In this document: positions 25,179 through 35,838 of the stretch, in pieces
Position numbering within the stretch: the first letter of the stretch is position 1
Layout: each line of letters starts with the position of its first letter
NCBI GenBank assembly: GCA_951394405.1
Contig: OX596342.1
Coordinates: 2,542,001-2,606,000, forward strand
DNA length: 64,000 nucleotides
From: Coprinellus micaceus
Lineage: Eukaryota > Basidiomycota > Agaricomycetes > Agaricales > Psathyrellaceae
Direction: 5' to 3'
The notes under the pieces: generated by a model
Databases searched by the model: none
Seen by the model: the letters and a program-made list of their open reading frames with translations, nothing else
What the model was told of the DNA's origin: nothing
Made by a program: the position numbers and the translations under genes

Positions 25179-27311
25179 TCACCTGGGTAGTAATGAAAGT
25201 CGGAAATGCACGAGACACACCTGAAATGGGGGACACTGTATGTGGCTTCAAATTGCCCTTCGACCTCCCGGAGAAAGACAAGGAGAAAGATGGATGACTC
25301 CGTCCCTTGCTGGAAAATGCCTTGTGCCAGCCGCACATTACACGGCGTAGGGTAAGGAGGATACATCGTCATCCCTACTAAATCCTCCAGGCTATCCTTA
25401 AACTGTCTCTGAGTCAGCTCAGTGGTCTCGGCTGACTGCCCCTCCGCTTCCAGCTTCTCGAGATCCCATATCTCCGTGGAGTCTTGGAGAGATCGACAGT
25501 CGAAAATGGGGGGGAAGTCGAAAATGGGACGTCGGTGCTCCTCCGCTTTCGCAGCAATCTCTTGTGCGTGTCGTTGATACAGCTTCTCGACGTACTTGGC
25601 GTGGAATGCACGGGACTTGTGGTCATATACGGAGTCATTTTTTCGCCGTGCTGGAAAAACGGAAGATCAGTTACAGTTGTGGACGGTCCGAGTAGGGTGT
25701 ACCACACCAAGCTGTAAGGCACGAGCAGGCGGGCACTCTTCCCTGTGCCATTCCTCCCAATCGGCTCGTTGGCACTCCTCCGAGCAGTATACCACGGTTC
25801 CGCAACCTGAGCATTGTCTAGAACTAGCCCTTGGTCGCTTCTTCGGCCTATCACACTATAGGCTGCCGTCAGCCATCTCAGGGAAGAAGGGTAGAGGGCG
25901 CTGTAAGACTGACAGAAGGATTGTCGCACATGTCCGAGAAAAAGTCGCCCCTCATGTCCGACCACACCCCAAGCCCAGTCAAAACCATACTCCAAAACGG
26001 CTTCCAGACATCCCGGATCTGGGGAATGTCATTCATCTTGTCCACGTCTGGGACTCCGGTTTCTTGTTGAGACTCGAATAGCGCCTTGCACACATCGGGA
26101 TAAACCACCCAGGCACTGATGGTCTCGAGTCTTTTGCGCACTTTATCGAAAGTTTCTTCACCAAGAATTTCGTCGGCTTGTCCATTCGTCATGATGCGGA
26201 CAAACGCATGCAACCAACCACCTGCTAGCAGATCACAAATGTTCTGCCGTACCGAGCTGGGACCGTCGTCTGCCAGAACAGCTGTGGCTATAGACATCAA
26301 GGGACCAAAGAGTTTCTTCAGACAGTTTGGAGCCCCTCGGTCGACCAGCGAGATAGAGATGTCGTTGAGCATCTTGGTTAGTTGAGTGAGATACCCAGCG
26401 TCTCGAAGGGCTTGGCGGATCGTAACGTCGGCTGTTAGGTGGATCCCGATCCCAGTGGCTTGCACAAACTCGATTGCGTAGACCTCGAATCCATCCGCAC
26501 CATCCTGAGAACTTGCGACTGCTTCACTGACTTGCTTTGCACGGTGGACTGTAGCCAATGAAAAGCTTTCCTCGAGGTCGTGCATGCAAATGACTTCGAA
26601 CAAAAGCTTTCTCGAATCCTCGATAGTGAGAATGTACTCGAGGAGGACAAGGGCAGCATAGATCTCGCAATACTCCCAAGGGCCACACGTCGCTTTTTCC
26701 CCATCGTATACACCGAATGTCGTCCAGATTTTCAGTGCGAGTTGAATGAGCGCTTGAGAGGACCTGAGTCCATTTAATAGACGCTTGTCCATGCCCATGA
26801 GGAGGCAGAACATCCGTGCTACGCTGTTGTAGCGGGAGTTGAAATCGGCGCGTTGAGGTTGATCGTACGGGAGCGCAAGGTTCAGGGCGATTCCGCCCCA
26901 GCAGGTGATGCCTTCCAGGGATGCCAGCACAAGTGGTACCGTGAATTTCGCAATATGAGGGAGCATGCGACAGGTCTCGGCGATCCTCGTCAGGAGAAGG
27001 ATCGATGCCACCGCCCTGCTCGCGTTTTGCCACTCATCCTCGGAGGATTGGGCGTCCAATGGGTTCTCCGGGACGAGCTCCAGTCTGAGGTTGGCCAGCG
27101 TCGCCTTGACCACGTCGGGTGTGCAATCCCCGTCTTCCATGGATTCGGAAAGCTCGGTTATGAGGACAGAAGAGCCCGTCCTCAACGCGGCTACGAGCTT
27201 CCAGACGAGGTTAGTGTGATTGGCGAGTTTCACAGCGCCAACACTCACTCTTCCGACGGTCTCAGGATCCGAAATATAGGTGCCAACGCGTCTCTGCTTC
27301 CCAGTAGGCAT
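25179..27311 (-). CDS. MYND zinc-finger protein (intact, subtype A)
   Basis: The ATG at 27309-27311 gives MPTGKQRRVGTYISDPETVG. One uninterrupted exon of about 450 codons runs to about 25920 and encodes a helical region (LVLLEYILTIEDSRKLLFEV, MHDLEESFSLATVHRAKQV, WVVYPDVCKALFESQQE). An intron with donor GTCAGT and acceptor near 25857 leads to the MYND finger: CDRPKKRPRASSRQCSGC, GTVVYCSEECQRADW, H and C. After a second intron the C-terminal exon has SRAFHAKYVEKLYQRHAQEI, PIFDCRSLQDS and CNVRLAQGIFQQGTESS. A final splice at about 25183 gives a TGA at 25179-25181. The paralogue truncated at 6418-7965 is its closest relative here. The MYND finger implies binding of a partner protein; no enzymatic domain is seen. 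Confidence 0.87.
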
Positions 27312-27560
27312 CGTCAGTAAGGACGCTTAGATGATAGATCTGGGTTAAAGGGAGGCACGCGCAAAAAAGGCTGCTTCGCGGAGCCGTCAGCACACGTAAT
27401 ATGGGAGGCTTCTTGGACAGCGAATGACACATAGTACCCGAGCCTCCTCTACTGGGGGGTGGTACGAATGTCATTTCACCGATTTCGGCCCACTTTAAAA
27501 TAAGGGAAAGGTCTACCGTGTACGAGTGTCGACACTGAGCAACAACTCAGGGCCTTGAAT
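27312..27560 (-). promoter_or_regulatory. 5' region of the subtype-A MYND gene, duplicated at 30611-30870
   Basis: This upstream segment is clearly similar to 30611-30870: both contain AGTAAGGACGC..TAGATGATAG next to the start codon, then GAGGCTTCTTG-like, TCATTTCACCGA-like and TTGCCACACGCC blocks in the same order and spacing. Conservation of the blocks suggests a promoter carried along during gene duplication. A TTTAAAATAA stretch at about 27493-27502 could serve as an AT-rich core element. Confidence 0.5.
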
Positions 27561-27938
27561 GATTGCCACACGCCTTTGCGAAGGCGGGTCACCGGGCCAC
27601 CATTCAGTCAGTGCTGAGCGCTGAGCACCAGGAGGCCAACATAATGGGAGACGCATTTGAGGGCACATATCTGAGCCCTTGTGCTGTAACCAGAAGAGAA
27701 AGCTCTGAATGGAGCACCACGAGGATGAAAGCCGGAAGCAAGGCCGAACATTCCACCAACCACAGCCACTTGGGTGGGCCGCTGTTGTGTTTGGGACTGG
27801 GTGAAATCCAATGAAACTTCGCAGCCGAACGGAAGGGGGCGAACAAGGAGACTCCTGGGGTCTACTGGACGTTTTGACGACTACGGGAGAGTTGTGTTAC
27901 CGTGATACTACATACATTCGTCCTCATCACTACGCCAT
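27561..27938. other. Intergenic region between MYND copies
   Basis: About 380 bases with no supported coding sequence, between the duplicated promoter of the subtype-A gene and the decayed 3' end of the subtype-B pseudogene. Confidence 0.4.
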
Positions 27939-30159
27939 TTACGTTCGTACCATTGACATACTCTGACCCCTTTTCTTCGTTTTATCCCGTTTGACGCTTG
28001 GACTGATGAGAAAGGTCAGGTCTGTCTATCCTGAGTCCATGATGGCCACAAAGAACTCACGTTATCCGTGGAATACTGTACACGGCCTTGAATTGGTCGC
28101 CAGTCTGCTTCAACAGGACGTAGACATAGATATCCGTTCTGGGGCCCAACGGAAACACAGCTTCGGCAAGTCGCATATCCGTTCGCTTCATCCGTCCAGT
28201 AAAATTCTCGGCCAGGGACTGCATCCTTGGCCAGAGGTGTTTCTCGATGAGGGGCGCGTCAGGCTTATGCATCCAATTCTTCGACGTAGGGTAGTCCTTG
28301 AAGAGGACGATCTCTTCGTCCAGGTTGTCGACATGACACTCAAAGATGGGGCGGAGCCCGTGGATAGGGACGTCGTGCGGTTCAACTCGGTTTCGATGGA
28401 GCCACATATACCTGTCTTCACAAAGCACCGTTACCATCTGGATGTGGAATGCCCGCACACTATGGCCGTACACTCCCTCCACTTCCCGACGCACTGCAAT
28501 CCGCCTATTTTGGACAGGTGCGGTACAGAAATGGCGGGAACTTACCCAGGTAAGTCTGTCGAGCGTGGGAGCACTCGTCCCGGTGCTGGCTATTCCAATC
28601 TGCACCCTGGCAGGACACTGAGCAGTAGAGAACAGAGGAGCAGCGAGAGAATTGCTTTGCGGAGCGTTGAGCAAGAACACAACGATCTCTGGGGCACTAA
28701 AGTATGTGCGTAAGTTCCCCCTTTCCACTGAATCCCAGTCAGGACGGAGCAGGAATACAGACTTACCAAGAGATTATCGCAGATGACTTGAACACCACCG
28801 GCCTCGCGAAACCGTCGATACACGCGCATTCTCCACCCAAAGACAGTCTAAAATACCTCCCATGGAAGTTTATGCTCAGGGTTGCCTGCGATAATCTCCA
28901 TGGTCAGCGATATGGGACTCTGTCTGCCAAGTTTATTGCACTGCTTCAAGACGCAGTTCCATGTCGAGAACGGGAGTATACTGGCCAAGGAAGTCTCCAG
29001 CTTCTTTGCTTTTGGGTTGTCTTTGGCCTCGACGGGCGGGCGATTAAAGGCATCCCCCTTCCCATGATGAAGGAGCTCGCTCTGGGAGCAGTCTGTGACC
29101 CGCCGATAAAGACCATCCCTATGATTGCCATTGCTGCATTTAGGAACCCGACAAACGTCCTTTCGGGTTCAGGGAATTGAGCGTATTTCCGGGCGGCAAG
29201 AGTTGCTGACAGCTTGTCGAACATCGCAGTCAGTCGGCGAAGGTGGTGAAGGCGCTCAAAACATTGCTGAAGAGCATCGAGTTTCCCGTCACCCCGTTCC
29301 TGAGAAAGCTCGCGAACGAGCTGCAGAAGCCCGGTGGCGTAAGCGTCGAGTCCATAAGGAAATGTGGGTTCAGACAGGGCACTGCAAACTTGGGCGATCC
29401 TCTGCATCGCCGCTTTCGCGAACGGAAGGGCAAGGTCTTCAGCCAAAAGTTCTGCCGCAAAAGGCAGGGCCCCGTCAATTCTCCCGGGTCTCACGAGCGA
29501 TAGGGTAAAGTTTAGAATGGGATCCAGTTGAAGACCCGTCGGCCCGAAGTCCCAGTAAACTTCACGGCGCCTCTTGGACGTATTCTTCGCTGTCCAAACC
29601 CGAAAGACGGTGTGAACAAACGACTTGTATCCGAGCGATGCGAGGACAATTCGTTCACCCATCAGTTGTAGCGCATCGAGCAACTGTGGCTGGAGGGTGT
29701 ATGCCACGTTTTCTTCGGTCTCACCACTCCGTGGTACCCCAAAATCGAGGCAAAAGTTGACCCACTGCAACACGGGTTCCATAGCAGAGATGATGATGGA
29801 AACGGCGGAATCCACGAGTTCGGAGGCACGTGCGACCTTGGTGAGGAGGAAAGACTAGCCACTGACTAGCCGCAGCCGCTGAAGTAACAGGATGCGTTTC
29901 CGCCCCGAGCCGATTCCCAGGGTTGATATCCGGGATGGTGTCCGACCTGAGATTGCCAAGGGTCGCTCTAAGGAGATCGAGAGAACAATCCTCTTGCTTG
30001 AAAGACCCGTGAAACTCCCATATGTGTGGAGTGGAACCGGCCTTGACTTGAGCAAGGAGCCAAATGGTACATTTAGTGTAACCCTAGTGTGAGGGGAAAA
30101 TTCACCTGTTTCCGGGTCAAAGGTTTGCTTGGCCTCAGGGAAGTGCCTCTCGGTGGCAT
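27939..30159 (-). pseudogene. MYND zinc-finger pseudogene (subtype B)
   Basis: The whole gene aligns with the intact copy at 10311-12528. The first exon starts at the ATG at 30157-30159 (MPPRGTSL..TRKQ), followed by LLAQVKAGSTPHIWEFHG..FKQEDCSLDLL, then the long helical exon, the MYND finger (CPRDRC, FSRCSSVLYCSVSC, QGADWNSQH; about 28555-28710) and the C-terminal exon ending YVYVLLKQTGDQFKAVYS. It is broken in at least three places. Near 29850-29870 the frame changes beside a short duplication (GCTAGTC repeated). Near 29026-29050 a deletion shifts the frame just before the block matching EDNPKAIKL. At 28848-28850 a TAG interrupts WEVF*TVFGW where the intact copy has Gln. The MYND motif itself is preserved. 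The 3' end is inferred by splicing to a TAA at 27939-27941. Confidence 0.85.
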
Positions 30160-30539
30160 CTGAGTTCGCCTGGCCTCGGGGCAGCTGAAAGGAACACAGA
30201 GGAGGGTGGTTTGGACCAGAAATGTGACCAGATAACACTTTGTCACAGTCACGCTTCAAAATAGCGCCCGTCGGAGCTGAGATGAATTGGCGCCCCCTAG
30301 CCAGACGCGTGACGTCACGCGTCAGAATTTCCGGAATAGTATCCAGTTATGGCCAGGCGATTCACTTGATTCGAAGTACACTGCTAAGGACTTAGAAGGC
30401 CCACCTCCCGTACTTTTCCGAGCAGAAAGAGAAGATTAATCGTACTTTATCGGAACTTCAAGTTAGTTGTCCAGGTCAAGTACTACAGGTGAGGAGGGTA
30501 TAATGGGCGAATCTCATCAAACACTTCCTCTTCCGATGG
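30160..30539. other. Intergenic region upstream of the subtype-B pseudogene
   Basis: About 380 bases with no supported gene. It contains TAGCCAGACGCGTGACGTCACG at about 30299-30320, within which GCGTGACGTCACGC (30307-30320) is a perfect palindrome centred on a CRE-like TGACGTCA. The region would have been the promoter of the pseudogene. Confidence 0.4.
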
Positions 30540-30870
30540 CCTCAGGAATCATGATCTGGAACATATATTCGAACGCGTCTCTGCGTCCCGTTCGGCATCG
30601 TTAGTAAGGACGCGTAGATGATAGAGCCGGGTCAAGGGAGACACGTGCGAAAGGCTGCGGGTCTGCAGGGTTGTCAAGACGGTACCTGGAAGGCTTCTTG
30701 TGGAGCCAACGACGTACAACCTAACCTCCTTCAGTGGGTTAGTCTTCCGAATATCACTTCACCGACTCTGGCCCGCTTTATGTAGAGAATAATTACTTTG
30801 TAGGGATAACGGTAAGCGACAACTCAAGGGCTTGGCTCTTGAATGTTGCCACACGCCATGCATACGCGGC
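30540..30870 (-). pseudogene. Orphan promoter plus first-exon remnant of a subtype-A MYND gene
   Basis: The segment 30611-30870 matches the upstream region of the intact gene at 25179-27311. It is followed by an ATG at about 30608-30610 and MPNGTQRRVRIYVPDHDS, then a stop. The intact gene begins MPTGKQRRVGTYISDPE. The body of the gene is missing; the next sequence downstream on the minus strand is the flank of the subtype-B pseudogene. This looks like a tandem array member whose body was deleted. Confidence 0.65.
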
Positions 30871-30873
30871 ACG

Positions 30874-31420
30874 CTATAGACGGCCTTGAAAAGAGCGATG
30901 GTTGAAGCAGATCCGTGCTGGAACTTGGAAGAACCCTTCCACTAGCCGTAGATTGCAGGATGTTGGGCCAGACCTATACATCTGGACGAGTTCTGTCAGA
31001 CCACCGTCAAGGTAGGTCTGGGGCCATTCCCCATCCGGGTCTGCATGTTTCCATCCCTTCGTTGCAAGGGAATCTTCGGTGTTCCACAGGATTAACGGTT
31101 CGGGGGAGAATCGGCAGTCAAACAGCGGAAGAACGTTGACGTCGCTGTCGATGCGGCGCTGCTTCCTCTGCCGTGGTGGCAACAAGTTGAATGCCTTGGG
31201 CTTGTTCATATAGCTTCGCGATGTATTTTGCGTGGAAGTCGCGGGATGCATGGAGATACATGGCGCCTTTCTCTTGTCGTCCTACGGGTATGAGAGAATA
31301 TGTCAACGTATCACGCGCACACAACCCGACTCGAAAATAGGGGCTTGTGATAGGCGCCCATCGCGTCACCATGGGCACCCAAATGTTTGGCTGCATTAGG
31401 CTCGCAGGAGTCCATCAGGC
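30874..31420 (-). pseudogene. Decayed C-terminal piece of a MYND-family gene
   Basis: Minus-strand fragments match the C-terminal exon of the MYND genes. RRQEKGAMYLHASRDFHAKY with IAKLYEQAQGIQ (about 31190-31290) corresponds to SRAFHAKYVEKLYQRHAQEI. After a frame change near 31140-31160, LPLFDCRFSPEP and TSCNLRLVEGFFQVPARI correspond to PIFDCRSLQDS and CNVRLAQGIFQQGT. The finger itself was not found in recognisable form. It ends about 4 bases from the orphan promoter described above, which supports a tandem array eroded by deletion. Confidence 0.6.
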
Positions 31421-32132
31421 TCTTCGTTGGCCGAGTGAGGCCCCTCTTGGTCTACTGCAGTGGGTCCTCCAGTCTCTCAGCTCGAACGGTTTCGTCAGAT
31501 TTGAGCGGGTGCAGAGGCCGACCATTGACGAATCGCCCGAGTCTACAGCGTGAGCTTGGATGTAGGTTTGAATGGGGTCGCTGGTCCTGGATGCCTCTGG
31601 ACACAATGTTGTCTTTATGAATTATTCTCTTCACCCTCCTGGTTTCGAATCCCAGACATTACAATTGAGCATGCACAAGATTCGGCTGTCCAGAACGATA
31701 AATCCTGCACTCAAACTTGAATGGACCGCGACGGGGATCTTGAGGGAGACTATTAGCTTTCATACCAACGGTCTTGTGTGCATATCTGTGCACAACAACG
31801 GGCTCCAATTCTCGATCTTGGGGGCGATGGTGGTGGTAGGTAGACAAGGTTTGCTGGCCGGTTGCTGCCGGGCATGTGCATATTGGGCGACGCTCCAAGA
31901 TATATTCGATCCCCGCTCCGGGTTGCCGAGCTGCACGGGGAAATAGACGCTCGACAAGTTGGAGGCCTCAGAGATCCCCACTGAGTATTAAAATACTAAG
32001 GGGCGATACGGCTCGGTTATACACTCCCATGCTATGGGCGTACCACGGCCTGCGGCACCCCTCGACCATTCCTCGTTCTCCGAACGACCGTACCGTTTAT
32101 TCCTGATATTTTAATTCATCTCTTTCCCATAG
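31421..32132. other. Gene-free region in the MYND array
   Basis: No supported gene. A weak minus-strand echo of a MYND-like stretch (FELRDWRTHC, about 31450) is too degraded to assign. Confidence 0.4.
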
Positions 32133-34354
32133 CTAAACCTCCAAATCTGTCTTCCTAGAAGCGTAGCACACGTATTCACGTCAAAAAACGTGCCATCTGG
32201 AAAGGTTGTCATACTCACCGAATGCAAAATGTGCTATACCGCGCCTTATATCCATCATTTCTTCTCTCCACCAAGGCAAGTAAGCGAACATTAGATCTTG
32301 AATCATGCTGGAAGATTCCTTCCACCAAGTGTTCATCCTTTTCCAGGGAGTGCCCTCCATCCGTCCATTGTAACGTAAGTCGCTCGTATCGGCTCTCGCG
32401 AAAGCCATAGGAAGGCTTGGCTTCAGAGCCCGCGGATTGAGATAATGGTCGGAGGATGTCCTGAATGGGGAGAACCTTGACCGAGTCCTCAAGCCCCGTA
32501 CAATCGAATACAGGGATGACTCCCTTCGTGGCTTCGTCGTCCTCTCCCTCAGCCGCCGCGTCGATCTCGATTGCATGTCGCTCATACAGCCATTCCATGT
32601 ACCGAACATGGAAGGCTCGCGACCGATGACTGTATAGTGTTCCTGCTTGCTTCCGTTCTGTGGAGTCACGCATCAGAGAGCTCGTACATGATTCGAGACT
32701 CGATGTCACGTTGAAAGTAGAAAAAGGTTGGGGGGAGGAAGGTACAAACCAAAGTATTCCCAACGTGCGGAAAGGCACTCGTTGCGATGCCGTTCAAGCC
32801 AGTCGATTTGTTGACAGGCGGATGAACAGTAGGTCATGGATGAGCAACGAGCGCACTGTTTCGTTCTTTGGTCCTGCCGTGCAGGGTCCGTGGCGCACTA
32901 GTTGATCCGACATAGCGATAAGCTATGCGTTCCACTACTGTGAGTTTATTTAGCCGGATCATGCTCACCGACAAGTTGTCACATGTATTCGACCACCCTT
33001 CATCTTCCACACGCCTGTACACCAGAAGTCTGACCTGCACCGTCTTCCAGAAGGTCCTCCATAGCTCTTGGGAGTCTGGGTAGTCGAAGAGCTTGTCTAG
33101 AGAGGCAGCTTGGCCTTCATCCTCCCAAGACTTCAACACCGCCAGAATATGGGGAGACATCGTCCAGGGACCGAAGCTCTTCAGTATGTTCCCCCTCCCG
33201 ATTGACAAACACCGTGCATGCATATCGAGGTATCCTCCAGCCAAAAGGCCCCTGAAGTTCCGAACCACAACTCGGTTTGGGCAGGGTTCGGGGGACCTGG
33301 AGTAGATCGCGTGGACGTACAGATTGATGATTGGCTCGGCAAGCTTGTCGCTCGGAGTTCCTTGGTCGGGAAAATGTCGACTGAGCCGGTTGAACATCCC
33401 GGTGAAAGAGACCATGAACTTCCCGTCGTCGAAGAACTGGCGCAGCCTATAGTCCTTATACAGGTAAACAGACTGCACGAATTTGAGCAGTTTGGCGGCA
33501 TATCCGTATATACCCTCGGGACAACGGCTTGTGTCCATGGCGGCCTGGGTGACCTGGATTGCCCTCCTAGATGTCGCCTCTGCGAAGTGTCTGCCTAAAT
33601 CGTGTGACATCACCTCCTCGACGAACGCAGCGCCGTCTCCACAACAGTCCTCGAACACCGCCGTGAGCAAGTTTAACGCAGGGCACATATCCGGCACAAC
33701 CCAGTCGATATAAAAAGTGTCGCCCTTTTCCCGGCTTTCCCGGCCTTGTGGAGTCGTCCACAGCCGTATCAAGAGCTGCAGGTACGACTTCGTATGGTGG
33801 AGCGCGGAGAACGGGCCACAGTCATTGTCGGGGTCCGAAGCCGAAATCTTGAATGGGATTTGAGCGTAAACGCCAAACGAGAACACCTCTCCACCATGAT
33901 GCGTCGCGACGTCATACGCCAGTCTGAAGTCGAAGCAGAAGTGTATCCATCCCATGATTCCTTCTAACGAAGCAAGGATGAGGGGTCGAGCGTCTTTTCC
34001 GAGTGAGCGTTCGAACGCGCAGACACATACGATTCGGTCGAGGAGGGAGAGAGACGCAGTCGCAGCTTGGACAAGTGGGTGGGCCTCGGCTTCTCGTCGG
34101 GTTGTCACCGACTCGGGTATCTTCTTGAGTGTGAGGTGCTCTAGAGTCGCCTTTACAACAGACGGGGTGCATTTTTGAGGGTTGAAGTTCTCGACCATGC
34201 CCAAAATGTCGCGAGGGGAGCCTGCACGCAGGCCGGGAATGTAGTCCTCGAATCTACCAGCGGAGCGCCGGTTCCACGTCTTGAAGAGACATCCTCAGCA
34301 CCCCAGCATCTCGTGCTACGAGGATTGAACGCACCTGGTGGGAGAAAGATTCAT
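32133..34354 (-). CDS. MYND zinc-finger protein (subtype C)
   Basis: A long open exon (about 34290 to 32950) encodes LRAGSPRDILGMVENFNPQK, CTPSVVKATLEHLTLKKIPE, LILASLEGIMGWIHFCFDF and GLLAGGYLDMHARCLSIGRG, paralleling the other MYND copies (TPDVVKATLANLRLELVPE, LVLASLEGITCWGGIALNL). An intron of about 70 bases ends near 32900, before the finger CATDPARQDQRTKQCARC, SSMTYCSSACQQIDW, H and C. A further intron precedes SRAFHVRYMEWLYERHAIEI, PVFDCTGLEDS and EKDEHLVEGIFQHDSRS. A last splice gives CIRKTDLEV and the TAG at 32133-32135. The start is uncertain: the frame is open up to about 34290, and a short first exon from the ATG at 34352-34354 (MNLSPT) is likely by analogy but its junction did not resolve cleanly. 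It is the most divergent copy here. Confidence 0.78.
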
Positions 34355-34767
34355 GATGAGTGGCCATGCCGTGTTTGAACTTGAGCGCTCGATATAAGTT
34401 GCAGACATCACGTATTTCGGACCTCGCTGATATGACCAGGTATATCAGATCTGATTGGCACAGCCCTGATTTCTCGTGACTTACCTTGCAGGCCGCTTGT
34501 CGTAATCTACCAGCGATTACAATCGCTTACCAGCATTGTATCAGAATGTCTGCCTTCATCCAGCCTCGAAATTCGAGGCGGCGCACTGTTCCGGATCGTG
34601 TGTGATCCTTTGTTGTTCGTTCGGCCAGAGGTCATCGAAGTCCTCCGCTGGACTAATGGGACCTCCAGCACTCACGGGCACTTCCGTCCCCCGGTGGGAC
34701 AGCATTCATACAAATCCCAGCTCCCTCGACCACCTTGACTGAGATTCGCTGCGTTGACAATTGGTTT
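34355..34767. other. Intergenic region upstream of the subtype-C MYND gene
   Basis: About 410 bases with no recognisable gene; presumably holds the promoter of the MYND gene to its left. Confidence 0.35.
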
Positions 34768-35041
34768 TTGAGGACGGTTCTCGTGTCGGTTGTTGCGCCG
34801 GTTTCGACAGAACCGACACGGGCCATCAAAACCGACCCTCGAGTCGGTTTTGCCCATAGGGCGATTTTCCTCTAGAAAATATGGGATAAAATTGCATACA
34901 TGTCGTCTATACGTGTATTCGGGAACATCTGTTTGTTCGGAAAGTGATCGGAGGGGAGCATGGGACCTGGGGAGACACCTTTGCGGTCGGTTCTGGTGTG
35001 GAAAACCGACTCCGGAGCCGGTTTTCCAGGCAGAACCGACT
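34768..35041. repeat. Cluster of inverted AACCGAC / GTCGGTT repeats
   Basis: At least ten copies of the heptamer AACCGAC or its complement (some with one change) occur in about 270 bases, in both orientations. Two pairs form near-perfect palindromes: AAAACCGAC-cctcga-GTCGGTTTT at about 34828-34851 (centre CTCGAG) and GGAAAACCGACTCCGGAG with CCGGTTTTCC at 35000-35027. The two halves of the cluster are separated by about 130 bases of AT-rich sequence. No coding frame accounts for them. Confidence 0.7.
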
Positions 35042-35838
35042 TCAAACCCCAAGATCTGACCTCCCCTATTTGCTATGTGGCATGAGCTCAATCAGAACGG
35101 GATCCCGAAAATCTGGGGCTGCTCTTTCAGGTTGGATCTCACCCAAATATTCTGCCTGCTGGGGAGTCGGGGCACGGGACATGTGGCCTATCAGCGATTT
35201 CAATCTACACCCCGCCAGACCTCGGTTGAAATGTTGCATGGGATGTGCGAGCACCTACCGTGGGGCAGAATGGTTCCAGGAACTGCTTGGTTCAGTGGGC
35301 TCACTTCGCTGAGGGCCAACCAGACTGCGGCATTGTCTTGAAAGTCCCCTTAACCTCGAGAAAATCGGGCTCGGAAGCTTGGTATCCCCAGTGTATAACT
35401 CTAGGATTGGACCGGATATTTGTATTTCTGTCAGATTCAGGACAGTGAAGCCTCAGCCGCGATGCGGAGTAAAGGTTGCATGGATTCGACGAAGTATCAT
35501 GAGTGCACGAGCACTAGTAAGTGCGGTCGATAGTGTTAGACTGGAAAGCTGGGTAACGTGTGCTAACGCTAGCTGGCCAAGAATCGCGCAACATTGGACG
35601 AGGTAACCACTGGTGTACGCTTTACACGCTCTGAGCTCTTGGCATCAAGACACTCCAACCGGCGTCGGACTTCCCCGAGTTGCTCTCGTCGGAGAATTGA
35701 CTACTGTGATTCTGACTGTGGAATGGTACGTTTGCCACAATCGCTCCGACAGGCCTCAGTCGTGCGATAGATGGATATGACAGAGCTGAGGGTGTGAGTG
35801 GAATGGAACCTGGCACAGTGCGCTACAACGAATTTGTG
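35042..35838. other. Gene-free region
   Basis: About 800 bases in which no supported gene, RNA or repeat was recognised. Confidence 0.4.

Noticed and set aside
26853..27320. Plus-strand open frame of 155 codons
   Set aside because: It is a shadow of the MYND gene on the minus strand, which has a matching paralogue.
31415..31606. Possible degenerate MYND finger (FELRDWRTHC) upstream of the C-terminal scrap
   Set aside because: Cysteine spacing does not fit and no frame links it to the fragment at 30874-31420.
31640..31670. TTTCGAATCCC resembling a tRNA T-loop
   Set aside because: No matching acceptor stem, D-arm or anticodon arm could be drawn around it.
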